Shown here: positions 34,917-47,668 of the stretch, piece by piece
Position numbering within the stretch: the stretch's first letter is position 1
Layout: each line of letters opens with the position of its first letter
NCBI GenBank assembly: GCA_032622095.1
Contig: CP136063.1
Location: forward strand, 26,788,987-26,852,986
Reading direction: 5' to 3'
Length of the DNA stretch: 64,000 nt
From: Siphonodentalium dalli
Lineage: Eukaryota; Mollusca; Scaphopoda; Gadilida; Siphonodentaliidae
Made by a program: the position numbers and the translations under genes
The notes under the pieces: model-generated
Told to the model about the DNA's origin: nothing
The model's input: the letters and a program-made list of their open reading frames with translations, nothing else
Databases searched by the model: none

Positions 34917-36196
34917 GTCTACGCTCACGCTTTACGAAGTCCAGCACAATGAAATTTCACTATTGTTAACCGGCTGTTGACTCATGGAAATGTCGGGCCT
35001 GCAAAACGCGTTATTTTTCAAACTAGCTGGCGACTTTGTGAATTTTGATAGGCGTAACACAGCTTATTGGATAAGCATAGAAAGGCAGTGTAATTCGTCG
35101 AAATTAATGACAAGTGGTGCAAATTTCAACTTAATGCATAGTTTGTTGTGTTTATCTTTGTATACTTTCACAAAATTAGCAGTTTGAACCATGTACCATG
35201 GCAAATATTAGCAATAGTTTTACCCGTATAGAACGATTAATGGGGATAGAACCGACTCGATCAGGAGAGAACCCAAACAATAATCAAAATTCGCGGTTCT
35301 TGTCGTTGTTATGACTCGCACAATGAATTTTTCGTTATTAACACACTCATTGGTGCCACAGATTGTTATGGGATCGAAAATAACTAATCGAATTATCACC
35401 TAGATGCCTCAAAATTGCGTTTTAACTGTCAAACAGTCGTGAAAATGTATAATTTCGATCAGCAAGAACCGTCACAAATCAGGCAAGAACCATCACAAAC
35501 CGGCGATAGAACGATTTCCGATGTAACAGTTCCTACACAGTGGGTATAAGAAGAATCCTAGCTTGAGTATCTCCTGCACATATATATGCATGGGTGTTGT
35601 TATAATAGCAATAACATTCATTGATTCGAAACATAACATCGCGTTATTAACGGAGTTTCGGCTTTGACATATGATACCGGCATTTGGGAAAACGTGATAT
35701 TGGACAAAAATATCCCGCAATGAATGCATATTATGGTCCCCATGTGTTCGCCAATGACTCCTCTATATGATAAATGTATAACATGACGCAAAAATTATAA
35801 CATTTTCCCACAGAGACAAACGAAAGGTGGTAACATGTCAGAAAAATAGCATATTTTCATATTTCGGCGGCCATTTTGGCCGCCATATTGGATTCTGGTG
35901 TCGGATTTTTAGCTAATTTGTAAGGGTTGTATATTAGCATAACGAATCGAGCGGAAAAAAGACGGCATGTGACATCATCTTTACTATAACGGCGATCAAA
36001 GAGACCTGGGGCATTAAAAAAAATGGCCGCCATGATGGACGCCATCTTGTCTGGAGTCTCTGCGGCCACTTTTTTTTCTTGTTGACAAGTGAAAAAAATT
36101 AGAGGAGATCCTAAGGAAGAAAATTAGTGGGGTGAAGTTAAGTCCTGGTGGGGGGGGGGGGGGGGGGTGCAGAGGTCGACCAAAATCTCCTGGATT

Positions 36197-37090
36197 AATG
36201 CAGTGTAGGTGAAATTTTTAGCGAGACAACGTTTTCATGAACAAAATCACGTAACTTCCGGCTGCGGTTTCACAAAATCGTGGAAAGGACAAAATCGCGG
36301 AATGTTGCAATAAGAATTATCACTAACTCGCGGTGAATCCGCCATTGGGTCTCCGGAGGTCAAAGTTAAGAAGTAGCATCTATTTTTAGCATACGGCTCC
36401 AGTCTGGGAATTCCCAAAATAAAATGGCAACAGTTCGTTTCACAATCGCTTGTGCGACAACTTCATGAAACAAATTAAACAATCACCCTGGTTACATACA
36501 ATATACGTAGGTTTTGCGCAGTAGATGGATTGAGTGTATCACGTATATGCCTTTTGCGTTTTTTTTCCCGCAAATACTCGCTATTTATCAGTAAATTATG
36601 AGAAGTTCCTTGACAAAAGGGGGCGTGACATTCGCGAGTTATGTTGTCTTCAGTTCGATTCGACAAGTGTCATGGAAATAAGAGCAATATACATGCCTAG
36701 TTTGGATAATAAACGTGCACTTATCGATAATAATAACATGTTTCGGCTGATATGAGGCGCCATACAGGATCTGTAATCAAGATTGAAATAACAAATAATA
36801 GTTAAAGAAAATAATGAGATCTCACTCTTTTGGTTATTTTCCAAGAAAATCTTTTAATGCTGTCACCGTCCATCGCTTAAACGTCTGAATGTCCGCATCG
36901 TCACCTAACTCTGTAGATGACATGGCCACAAAACAATTCTTAAACCCGTAGTTGCACTAAGAATAACTGAAATTATGTCGTCAAATGTTGATAAAAATAC
37001 TCGCGCTGTCGAATGTTTACAAAAGCATGCTACTTCTCAAATTTTATCTTTTATCGGCTTTTACCGGTGGGTTGGATAAAAAGCTAGGAA
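36197..37090. other. Anonymous DNA right of the palindrome
   Basis: Nothing recognisable. Short frames at 36475-36844 overlap each other on both strands. Confidence 0.4.
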
Positions 37091-37099
37091 TCGGACCAT

Positions 37100-37480
37100 G
37101 CACTGAAAAACTTTACCGTGTCAAATGACACGATAAGTTGTCCATAGAAAGCGCGTCAAATGACACAGTAAACATGTCATGTGACACAGTAAACGTGTCA
37201 TGCGACACACCTAATGTGTCGCCCAATCGTGTCAGGTGACACACTAAACGCGTCACAGAGTTTGTCCATAGAAAGCGCATCAGGCGTGTAAAACGACACG
37301 TTTGGGCGACACGGGTCCATGTCTTGTGACACAGCAAACGTGTCATGCGACACATCTAATGTGTCGCACAATCGTGTCAGTTGACACACTAAACGCGTCA
37401 GAGAGTTTGTCCATAGAAAGCGCGTCAGGCGTGTAAAGTGACACGTTTGGGGCGACACAGGTCCATGTCATCTGACACAT
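37100..37480. repeat. Array of TGTCA-NN-TGACA palindromes
   Basis: In 380 bp there are at least eight copies of (G/A)TGTCA..TGACAC or one-base variants, plus many half sites. They are embedded in a repeating frame that includes TTTGTCCATAGAAAGCGC at about 37137, 37261 and 37406 (steps 124 and 145 bp). The palindromes are better kept than the spacers. The half site TGACA resembles TALE-homeodomain sites, but no binding can be claimed. Confidence 0.75.
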
Positions 37481-37623
37481 TTGGTACGTCGAAGAATGGA
37501 TGGGGAACCCAACCGGGGGGGGGGTTAGGTTGGGTACCCAGAATGTTCCATCAATGGTTTTCAGTAAAATGCGATAAGTTTCTATCTAAATTTATTTTAT
37601 TCAGAATAAGAATTCAACTTTAA

Positions 37624-38054
37624 AGGTACTCAATCCGATCATGCATGCCCTCATAGATTACTGTTTATTTGGCTTCGGGGATAAAAATAGTTGATTCGAG
37701 TCAAGAAACCTATCTGTCAACGCTCAGAGTGATCAGATATCAAATTATTTTGAAGTTTTGACGCTGTCAAAAGGATGGTCTCAGTCAAAATTGTGTTATT
37801 AATACACTTGATTTTAGAGGTATCCATCTTCGTCTGTTTGAATAAGTGTTTCTGGGGAAATTATTAATACACATCTCGAGAAAATTACAAACTTAGGGAC
37901 AATTATATGTACACATCTCGAGAAAATTACAAACTTCAAAAATCAATATCTAATAACTCTGAGCTTTGATGGATGGGATCCTCGAATCAAATATTTTTTA
38001 CCCCTGAAGCCAAAGAAATAGTAATTTATGGGTGCTTAATCGGATTGAGTACCT
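37624..38054. mobile_element. TTAA-flanked foldback MITE, full copy
   Basis: TTAA sits at 37620-37623 and 38055-38058. The ends AGGTACTCAATCCGAT are inverted, and similarity continues inward for about 125 bp through GATTCGAG and GCTCAGAGT. The TTAA duplication suggests mobilisation by a piggyBac-type or similar transposase. Related copies are at 4037 and 60157. Confidence 0.75.
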
Positions 38055-38058
38055 TTAA

Positions 38059-41000
38059 ACATAACAACATGGTATACCGGTATATAGGCACTGTGATTTA
38101 TATACATGTAGATAAATAGAGAAGATTCACTTGATTGAAGTGGTGTAGTAAAATAATTCATTGTGCTCAAGTTATTTTACCACATAATTCATTTGAGGCA
38201 AGAACTATTTTGTAAAACACTCAAGTGAAATGTATTATTTCACGCCACTAGTTTAATCATATGATTATTCTGTTTATTATGTTCCACTATAAAAATCTAC
38301 CAGGAATCTAAACAATACCGCCACTATACCATTGACAGATAAATTCTGATAGCGTGTATGAATATGTAACTTGCTAGCTAAAGTGTCATAATTCACAATG
38401 AAATTATCGTTTTTTAAATTATTGTTTATAATCACAAGAGAAATTATATAAACATTAATACAAATATTTAACCAGTAACTACTCGTCAGTGAGTATTCAG
38501 TTATCAACGGGTTAATGGATTTTTAGTTCGACTGAACTGGGAATACATTTCTTTTAAATTATCTAAATGGTGTTGACTACTGAAAGATTTGCCATACTTA
38601 GCCATTCAAGTGGCACAGCCAAGACAATTTAATCAGAGAGAATTTAAAAGAGACAGTTCAGAAAATATTCGGCTAGATGGCCTATAATGAATAGCACAGA
38701 TGGAAACGCATAAAAAGGAAAGTACAAATGCAGCCCCGTGTAAAGGAATCGCTTAAAATGTGCCAAAAACTAAATAAATAGTAATCATCTTAAGAGTTTT
38801 ACCAGCTTTATCAGGTGAGATTCACATTACTCAAGGAATTTTTCCATTTGATTGTCAATTTCAGATGAGAAAGGAAATTCAACAACAACAAAATATTTAC
38901 ATGGACCATGCGTTAAACAAAATGCCAATTTGAATGTTGACAAAAGTTCTACATCATATTTTGAAATCTAGCAATCATGGGGTCTATACCATCACAAAAA
39001 GTGAAAAAAAATATATATGTGAGTCTCCCATGCAGACAGCACAGATGAAACAGCCTCAAGCTTTCTACATGAATTACCATCCTTCATTTGTAGGGGTGAT
39101 CAGATAATAAGTGCAACAATCAGCCTCAGGCACTTTGCTGAATGTATTGCAAATGGGAATCGATTAACTACTCATCAATGAGAATTCAGTTATTAAAGGC
39201 TTAAGGCATTTTAGTATCACTAAAATGGGAATGTGTGCGATAGATTAAATAATCTTGGCTTTGAATGGCTGTGTGGTGCATCTTCTACGGTAGCTCATAT
39301 TGGTTAATGAACATCACTCAGAGATATAAAATCTCCATTTTACTAGTAATCGGATAATCTATAGCAGTTATAAAACAGAAGTATACTAGTATAGTACATA
39401 TATGCTCAATTCACCATGTGAACAGTCATTGTCTCCTGCCTCTCGCCACACCGTTCATGCCAGCTTTTGGAACGCTGTTCTGAATAATCTGGGAAATGTT
39501 CATCAGTGCATGAATACCGGTAACATCATAGCTGTGTTTGTTGGTGTGCTGAAAAGGAAACCATTTAAAGACATATTATGGACTTACTTGGGTGTGTAAA
39601 ACTAACAAGTTAGTACTTGTGCACTATGCCGACTGTGGGAATGTAGCATTCTACTAACATCGCAAAAAATCTCAAAGAAATGGACCATACCACAACTAGT
39701 ACATACATGTAGATATCACCCTCTGAACTATGCTTCATTGTAAATATTTACATCTAGATTCTGGACGCAACAATTGGTGATAAACTAATGCAAATGGTTT
39801 TGCCATCAAGAGTCAATGCATTGAACTAATATATAAAAATGATGATGTTTGCTGTTGATTTTGATTAATATTCATAAAAATAACACCTTGAGCAAGATTA
39901 TTCTCCATATCTATTTTATCATCCAATCGGTGTGTTTCCCATCACTTTAATTGTGTTACTGTATTATGTCTGTATGGATGTAGCCTTAAAGCTACTTCAG
40001 ACAGGGCAGTGAATGTAGTTTAGTCTTTTACAAGCCATGTCACAGGGTATGTAGATGGAAAATATTTATATTTGAATAAAATGAGGTGCAGTAACTACCA
40101 TACATGTACATTATATTCATTGCCTGATATTTATTGGCGATATAATGGTATATTATGATTCATTTAGCATGCTGTTAAAGATATATTATGGGCGTGTGTG
40201 TAGAACTGATAAGTTAGTACTCGTGCGCTATGCCAACGGTGGGATGTAGCATTCTACTAATATCACCGAAAATCTCGAAGAATTGACTTAGATATCACTA
40301 CTTGAACTGTGCTTAATTGTAAATATTTACATCTCGATAACGGGATGCAATTGGCAATAAACTAAGACAAACACTACTAGTAACGCCCATTAAGTTCACA
40401 ATCCACCAGTACAAAACATGAGAACTATTTAAAGTCGAAAACATAATGCAGGGAATATATTTCTTAGCTATTTAATACTTGTGCATTAATAATGTACTTC
40501 GCTGCAGGTGAAAGCCCCCACTAAAAATGTCCCAATTTAAGTGAGTTTATGAACGATTTTGCTGTGCGTCGTTTATACATGGCATGATCTAGGAGAAAGG
40601 TAAATATTGGAATCTAACTTGTTAAAGATCAAGTTACAATAAAAATGCGATTCAAACTAATCAATAACACCAACATGCAGGGACTACCGTAGGTATGGTA
40701 TGAAATATGCCAAAAATACCATACCGGTATACATGAATCAATGTTTTTTAACACATGTGGCGGCCCACGTCCGGCCTCTGGCCCATCGAGAATTTTCCCG
40801 GTCTCCCGATCGGCCAGTCCGCATCTGATGTACCATGTTATGTTGGTGAATAACTTGTAAAATATGTTGTCTCACATTAAATTATGCGATTTAATCGCTC
40901 ATGTCATTTGAATAAATACTATATTTATCATGTACATCTAAATAAACTACGATAATAGTTATCTTCTCCACAAACATGCAAGATTTGTGATAAAAATTCG

Positions 41001-43576
41001 GAAATATGTGCTTACATGTACCGGTATTGTTTACCATTTGTGGGGTTTTGTATCTTTTGTTGCGTGCGTTATGGGTTGAATTTTACTCAAATTTGATATG
41101 TTTGAGGCCCAAAGTTGGTAAAACTCCAAAGTCGAAGAAATGTTAGGGTTGCCAAATTGGATGGGTGATCTTTAACTACATAGATATTGTATTATCAGCT
41201 GAAAATGGGATATTTGATAAAAACATATTCACTATTTACAACTGCATATGTCTGTATACATGTATCGTGTATAAACCCCCGACAAATTGAACTCTGTCGT
41301 CTCGAGTCAGGAGCTCTTTTATTGTCAACTTTTCTTGCACTGCGAGAAGAATTCTCTCAATTGGAACTCGGTTCTGCGACCGCCAACATGTACTGAAGAC
41401 CTGTGTGGCTTTCACACCTGTGAAGAATAATAGCAAATGTTTGACAAACAATTTTGACTATGCTATAACTCAAACAGTTGATTTCAACAAATTAACAAAA
41501 TTATATAATGTAAGTTTGTGGACTCAACGGTATATCGGCAATTTAATAATATCGTGACAATCAAAACTATTAATTATTCTCACGCAAGCTAACACTTTAT
41601 CTCCATTTAAATTCAATGTCTCTGTTGTGACATTACTTGGTATCGCCACTACCGGGTATGTCTATCAAAGTTTTCTGTGCTTTATTTAGACTGGTAGACC
41701 ACATGTACCGTACCGTACATGTACCGTACTTGTTTGGCCTGCCCTATGCATGTGGCACTTACATAACTAACACACAATGATGTTGTACCCGCACATGTGT
41801 TCCTTGTTCTCGTACAGCTGTTTTATCCAATTTCCTTAAATTTAACATGAAACATGTGAATGTAGGTCTACATGTATACAATACATGTACATGTGCGAAC
41901 AGTATTCCAATTTATTCCATTGCAATAATAGAGTCACCATTCTCTAATATAGCGAAATTCTAATAGAATACCTCTGTTTTATACAAACAGTCCTGATCAT
42001 GATAACTGCCATTTACTAGGATATCACGGTGATAAGTTTAAAATTAAAACTGTCTCCATATTTTAATTTGGAATACTGTACATGTACAACACTATGTACC
42101 AATATAACAGATATCATTGGATTTTCCAGCAATTATAGTTGAATGTCACTGTAACCAAGTAAATTGATATGCATCAAGGTTATGTACATGTACGAAGTGA
42201 TGGTGGATGGGTAGCACCCAAGCTAGCAGAGCATGTTACTGTTACAAGCTTCTATGTTCATGTTTGATTGAATATTAAGTTATACTATATGATCTTGAGC
42301 GCGTTACCATTTCTGACTATGGCTTTCTTGTTACCATTTGTCGTTGATCCTCTGTTGGCACCAACCCGTTATACACCATTTCCACTAGTACGCGATACTT
42401 TGTTCGGAACAGCATTGTTTTTTCGCCATTCTAAAATTAAGCAAAAGTTTTTGAATTTTCTGTCCGTTTTGATATTTTTTCCCACCCAACTTCTATTACA
42501 ACTTTTGATCCCACCTTTTACTATTCTAGCGGCTTCTTATTGAATATCTTCTATGGAAACGGCTTCCTCGCCTGTACAATTGTCTCATAACGCGGAAGCA
42601 CATTCCAATACTGGACGCACATACTTAGGCCAAATCAATTCTTTCTCGAGTTCTTCTGTCGAGGATAAATGTATACTTCCTCAGTTATGTACATTATTGT
42701 GGATGCTTGATTTCCAATATCTTCTATATTATCTTTCCATTCGTTGAATATCATACCTAAATTTGTATGTATATTTACGCACGTCATGTAAACACTACAT
42801 AGTTTAATAGCTTAGTTACATGGACACCTACATGCAAACTAGATTCCAATATGACTATATCAACCATTGTCTGGAAGTTGTAATTAAGTTAAGACTCATT
42901 AGATAAGTTTTTTGTATTGGTAAAATTTGTCATTGTTATGCAACACTGTACATGAGTTTAAAACATGCACCAAATGACCTGATCTCTGGTTAAAATAAAA
43001 CCATATTCATATTCCATATTTGCATCGAACAATTATCAAACATTCAACAATGCATAGAACAAACAGCACACTGAGATTTAAGTGAGTGTGAGGTAGAATT
43101 TTATCAAAAATAAATGACTTGATTGTCATTTCAACTTCCGTTGGGGTCGGCCATTTTGAAGACAATAAATGACCTCATCAAAATATAATTTTATTATGTA
43201 ACCATTTATACATTGACTAGTTAGAAACAAAAGGAACAGCAATTAACAATACACATCAGAATTAATGTTAGACAGGACCTTATTTCATTTTAGTAATTTA
43301 TATGTTGATAACGCTCAACTTTAATTAGCCTAATGTTCGTGGATAAAACTTAATACGAATGGTCAATAACACAGCAACTCGTGTGTCATGTCTTCATTTT
43401 TATTTTTATTGGCATTTCCATTGTGCTATGACTTAGAAAATGCCGCTACCCTTGAAAACTCAATGTTGTTGACATTCTGATGAGAGTTATCTTCCCCAAG
43501 ACTTTAATTTGTATCCCCAAAAAAGTGAACTTATTGGCGGGATGATAATTCAATTACAATGCATTAATTATAACTA
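38059..43576. other. 5.5 kb of AT-rich anonymous DNA
   Basis: I can support no exon here. About 210 bp near 39590-39800 recurs, 75-80% similar and in the same orientation, near 40190-40380 (AAGTTAGTACT.GTGC.CTATGCC, TAGCATTCTACTAA, TGTAAATATTTACATCT). A GC-rich patch at 40755-40830 stands out from the surrounding DNA. Frames at 42268-42543 and 42553-42747 show no domain. Confidence 0.4.
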
Positions 43577-43581
43577 GTGAA

Positions 43582-43740
43582 TGTGGCATGACTATTATAC
43601 ATGCTCTAGACTTGTACTGTTTCGAGTTGCTTTGGAATGTCAAGGTTACCAGGAGAGTAACTTCCGGTTAAATGGAGATTTAATATTAAATAATAATCGT
43701 TCACTAGAAACTCCTTTTCTATACTATTTATATCACTACA
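43582..43740 (+). repeat. 5' LTR (159 bp)
   Basis: TGTGGCATGACTATTATACA to TATATCACTACA, TG...CA ends. The short TATA-like TATACTATTTATA near its 3' end may be promoter or poly(A) related. Confidence 0.93.
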
Positions 43741-43767
43741 TGGTGACAGCGGTGGTGCTCGTCAAAT

Positions 43768-46700
43768 ATGGCAACATTCCAGGTTTCACCACCCGAAGCA
43801 TTCGACTTCAACAACCCGACGTCCTGGGAGAAATGGGCAAGAAGATTCGACCGATTGCGAATAGCATCGGGGCTCTCAACGCAGCCAGAAGAAAATCAGA
43901 TAATTGCTCTTATATACACAATGGGTGAGAAGGCAGATGATGTCTTTGGATCCTTAGAATTTTCGCCACCAACTCAAGGTAATGCAAATAATCCTGCACT
44001 TGATAAATCTAAAGTCTACGCAACTGTGAAGCAGAAATTTCAAGACTTCTTAATAGTCCGCAGAAACATTATATATGAACGTGCAAAATTCAACGCTCGA
44101 GTTCAACGAGAAAATTAATCTATTGGAGACTTCATCACCGGTTTGCATGCATTATCAGAACATTGTAACTACGGGTATTGAGAGACGAACTTATACGTGA
44201 CAGAATTGTGGTTGGAATTATTGATAAAACACTTTCAGAGAGGATGCAGTTGAACCGCAAATCCAGAGAGATATCATTTGATGACGCGTCAAATTGTATA
44301 AACAGCGTTCAATTCAAAAAGACACAAACAAAATTTCCGACACCAGTTAACCAGACATGCAATTGGTGTGGAGGTCAACATAAGCCAGATAGACAGGTGT
44401 GTCCAGCAAAAAATGTTATTTGTCATGGGTCTACGATTCGGGGCCATTTTTTGAAAGTCTGTAGAGCTTTGAGAACAAAGAGAAGGTATGTCAATCAAAT
44501 ATCTGGCCAACAAGCTTCAGCTACACCTCAATCACCTGACACTGGTAATGAAGTTTTCCTTGGAGGAATAATTTATGAACAAAAAGATGGGTCTCAATAT
44601 AATGTTGATCTGAAGATCTGCGAAGCGAATGTCACGTTTCGTGTGGACACAGGAGCGGACATTTCTGTTATCAGCGAAGACACATTCCGAAAAATTCCAA
44701 ATGTGGAATTGTTGAATTCCAACAAAATTCTCCGTGGCGCTGACAAAGCATTATTAAACACTCATGGCTACTTCATAGCTGATATGACTTTTAAAGGAAA
44801 TGAAATCCGAGAAGAGGTATACGTCATTAATAATGCTTGCAATCTACTGGGATCCTCTGCATCTCAGAAGTTGGGTATTGTCTCTTTCGTTCAATCAGTC
44901 AATGCTGAACAAGAATTTCCCAGGCTGTTCGAAGGACTTGGAAAACTCTCGACATGTTATGACTTGAAATTAGAAGAAAATGCCGAACCATATAATTTGA
45001 CAGTGCCACGTAGAGTTCCATTACCGCTCCTACCACTTTTGCGTCAGGAACTTGATAGGCTTCTCGCCTTGGATGTCATCAAACCAGTTGATGATCCTAC
45101 AGATTGGTGTGCACCTATTGTTGTTGTCCCGAAACCTAACACAAATACAGTTCGACTTAACCAAATTGAACAATGCAGTCAAAAGAGAACGCCTCATGGT
45201 GACATCTGTTTATTACACATTAGCACAGCTATCAGATGCAACAGTGTGGACTAAGCTGGATTGTAATTCTGGTATTTACCAAATTCCTCTTAGTGAGCAA
45301 TCTCAGCAGTTAACCACTTTCATCACGCCATTTGGTAGATTCTGCTATGCCAGACTCCCAGTGGGAATTTCCAGTGCGCCTGAACATTACCAGAAACGTG
45401 TTACAGAGATTATAAAGGACATTCCCGGAGTTGTATGCATATGCGATGATATAATTGTCAGCGGACGCGGCCCAATTCAACATGACGAGCGACTGAGACA
45501 AACATTACAACGGTTGCAGACTGCAGGGGCGACATTGAATAAGGAGAAATGTGAATTCAGTAAGAGTTGTCTCAAGTGGGTCGGACAGATGTTGAGTGCA
45601 CAGGGAGTTTCTGCTGATCCCGATAAAGTCAGTGCAATTTCCAAGTATCCTGCTCCAACAGACAAAAGTGGAATAAGGCGATTTCTTGGTATGGTTAATC
45701 AGCTGAGTAAATTCTCATCAGAACTGGCAGAAACATCGAAACCTCTTCGCGATTTACTAAGTGAACGGTCTTCGTGGTATTGGGGACCATGTCAGCAGCA
45801 GTCATTCGAGCGATTGAAACAAATCATCAGTTCAACTCCGACACTATCATTCTGTGATGTAAATGCTGAAACGAAAGTTGTAAGTGACGCCTCATCTATC
45901 GGATTAGGAAGTGTTCTCATGCAGAAGCTCAATGATCAATGGATGCCTATTTCATTCGCTTCTCGTTCATTAAATGACACCAAGCAGCGTTATTGTTATA
46001 TTGAGAGGGAAGCTTTATGCATCACATGGGCATGCGAGAGATTTCGGGATTATCTAGTTGGAAAACGATTCCTCGTGGAGACAGATCACAAACCATTCCT
46101 ACCATTGCTACAAACTAAAGATCTTGACTTATTGCAACCTAGAATTCAACGGTTTCGAATGAGGTTAATGTGGTTCCATTTCTCAGTGGCTCATGTTCCC
46201 GGAAAGCTATTGAAAACTGCAGATGCATTATCTAGAGCACCCTCTGTTACATCGTCATGCGATGATCTTAACCACTCACGTGAAAATGACAATTTCGTTA
46301 ATTGTATTATGAAAACCTTACCAGCTTCAGACCAACGGCTTGAACAAATCAGAGAGCACCAGCAAGAAGATGATGTATGTCGCCAAATATTCCAATATGT
46401 TGCAGAGGGTTGGCCAGATAAAAGTCGTATTAAGGGACTAGCAAAGCTATATTGGCCGTTTCAATGTGACATCACTATTATTGGTGGGCTATTGATGTAC
46501 GGGTCCAGACTCATCATTCCCAGCAGAATGAAACAAGATATCCTTGATAAATTGCACGAGGGACACCAGGGTATAACTAAATGTAGGGAGCTGGCCATGT
46601 GTTCGGTCTGGTGGCCAGGAGTCAGTGGACAAATTGCTGAACTTATCACAAACTGCCGTGTTTATAATAAAAAACCAGATGTTAGACCAGAACCATTGAT

Positions 46701-47585
46701 TCCATCAGAGTTTCCAAGTGCTCCTTGGCTAAAATTGACAACAGATTTATTCGAGCATAACAAAAGTAATTATGTCCTTGTAGTGGATTATTATTCACGA
46801 TGGATTGAGATAAGGAAATTAACTAAACTGACTTCATAATCAGTAATAAACCATCTGAAGTCAATATTCTCACACATGGGAATCCCACAAACTATTATAT
46901 CTGACAATGGACCACAGTATTCTTCAGCAGAATTCGAAACGTTTATCACTGAATATGGAATAAATTATATAACAAGCAGTCCTTTACATGCATCAGGTAA
47001 TGGAGCAGCTGAACGAGCAGTGAGAACTGTTAAAACTATCCTGAATAATACTACTGACCCATACATTGGTATGTTAAATTATCGGAATGCTCCATTACGT
47101 AATGGATACAGCCCTGCTCAACTTCTGATGTCCAGACAATTGAATGGCAAAGTCCCAGTACAGTACATCCTTCCAAATTGAGCCCGAAATGTGTAGACCC
47201 GGATAGTCTGAAGGAACGCGAGGATCAATTTCGAGATCAGTCAAAAGTAAACTTTGATAAAAGACATGCTGTGCGAACACGCCCTTCTTTGGAAAAGGGG
47301 GATGAGGTTTATGTTCCTGATCGGAATGAGACAGGTACAATTGTGCGCGAAGGCCCCCATGATCGTTCGCTTGTGGTAGAGATGGGAGGAACAACCTTTC
47401 GACGTAACAGAGCAATGATGAATAAACTTTTCGAGACAATCAACGAGGAAATAAGTGAAGATAATAGTGATCAGATCGAGCCAGCAACTATTGACATTAA
47501 TAGTGATCAGAACGAACTCGCAACTAGAAGCTCTAATAGAAAGCGAACGCCTTCAGTCCTCTTTAAGGACTCCGTAGTAGATTGA
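43768..47585 (+). pseudogene. gag-pol polyprotein, broken by stops and frameshifts
   Basis: Gag starts at ATG 43768 (residues FDFNNPTSWEKWARRF) and stops at 44116. A shift near 44170 restores the frame. A first zinc-knuckle-like CNWC is followed by one in which the second Cys is Ser. The protease motif DTGAD lies near 44645. A small deletion near 45155 shifts the frame in the RT N-terminus. The RT active-site motif is ICDD near 45445. RNase H (SDASSIGLG, REAL, TDHKP) and the integrase zinc finger (H..H...C with the last Cys as Tyr) follow. The DD35E core has D in LTTDLF, an in-frame TAA at 46837, D in SDNGPQ and E in GAAERA. A last shift near 47178 leads into the C-terminal GDEVYVPDR region. 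No functional product is expected. Confidence 0.92.
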
Positions 47586-47668
47586 CATTTATAGTCATGG
47601 AAATACCAGTTTTGGATAATGGCATAAACATTTAATTGTAACTTTAATTTGAACTCTCCAAAGGGAGA

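Larger units (their letters stand above)
31268..35542. mobile_element. 4.28-kb hAT-like non-autonomous element with 8-bp TSD
   Basis: GGTATAAG lies directly outside both ends (31260-31267, 35543-35550). The uninterrupted partner site in the left palindrome arm (about 27550, minus sense) has the same eight bases once, so the empty site is visible in the window. Termini CACTGTGTAGGAACTGTTAC are inverted, near-identical for about 80 bp. GGTTCT words cluster near both ends, as expected for transposase subterminal sites. An 8-bp duplication and a CA.TG start fit hAT. No transposase ORF was found. Confidence 0.8.
26929..36193. mobile_element. Giant imperfect palindrome with arms over 2 kb, split by an insertion
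   Basis: The left arm (26929 to about 29075) is an inverted copy of the right arm (about 29810 to 36193, minus an insertion at 31268-35550). The matching blocks are 26929-27560 with 35550-36193, 27545-27960 with 30895-31260, 27960-28330 with 30480-30895, and 28380-29075 with 29810-30470. Ends read CCAGGAGATTTTGGTCGACC inward, with ATT outside both. Without the insertion the unit is about 5 kb. Identity is about 95% at the tips and falls to roughly 60-65% near the 0.7-kb centre. The short frames inside (for example 28483-28674 and 30167-30445) are not recognisable proteins. Confidence 0.75.

Noticed and set aside
42268-42747. Two consecutive plus-strand ORFs as a small gene
   Set aside because: No domain, no splice signals joining them, and composition like the surrounding AT-rich DNA.
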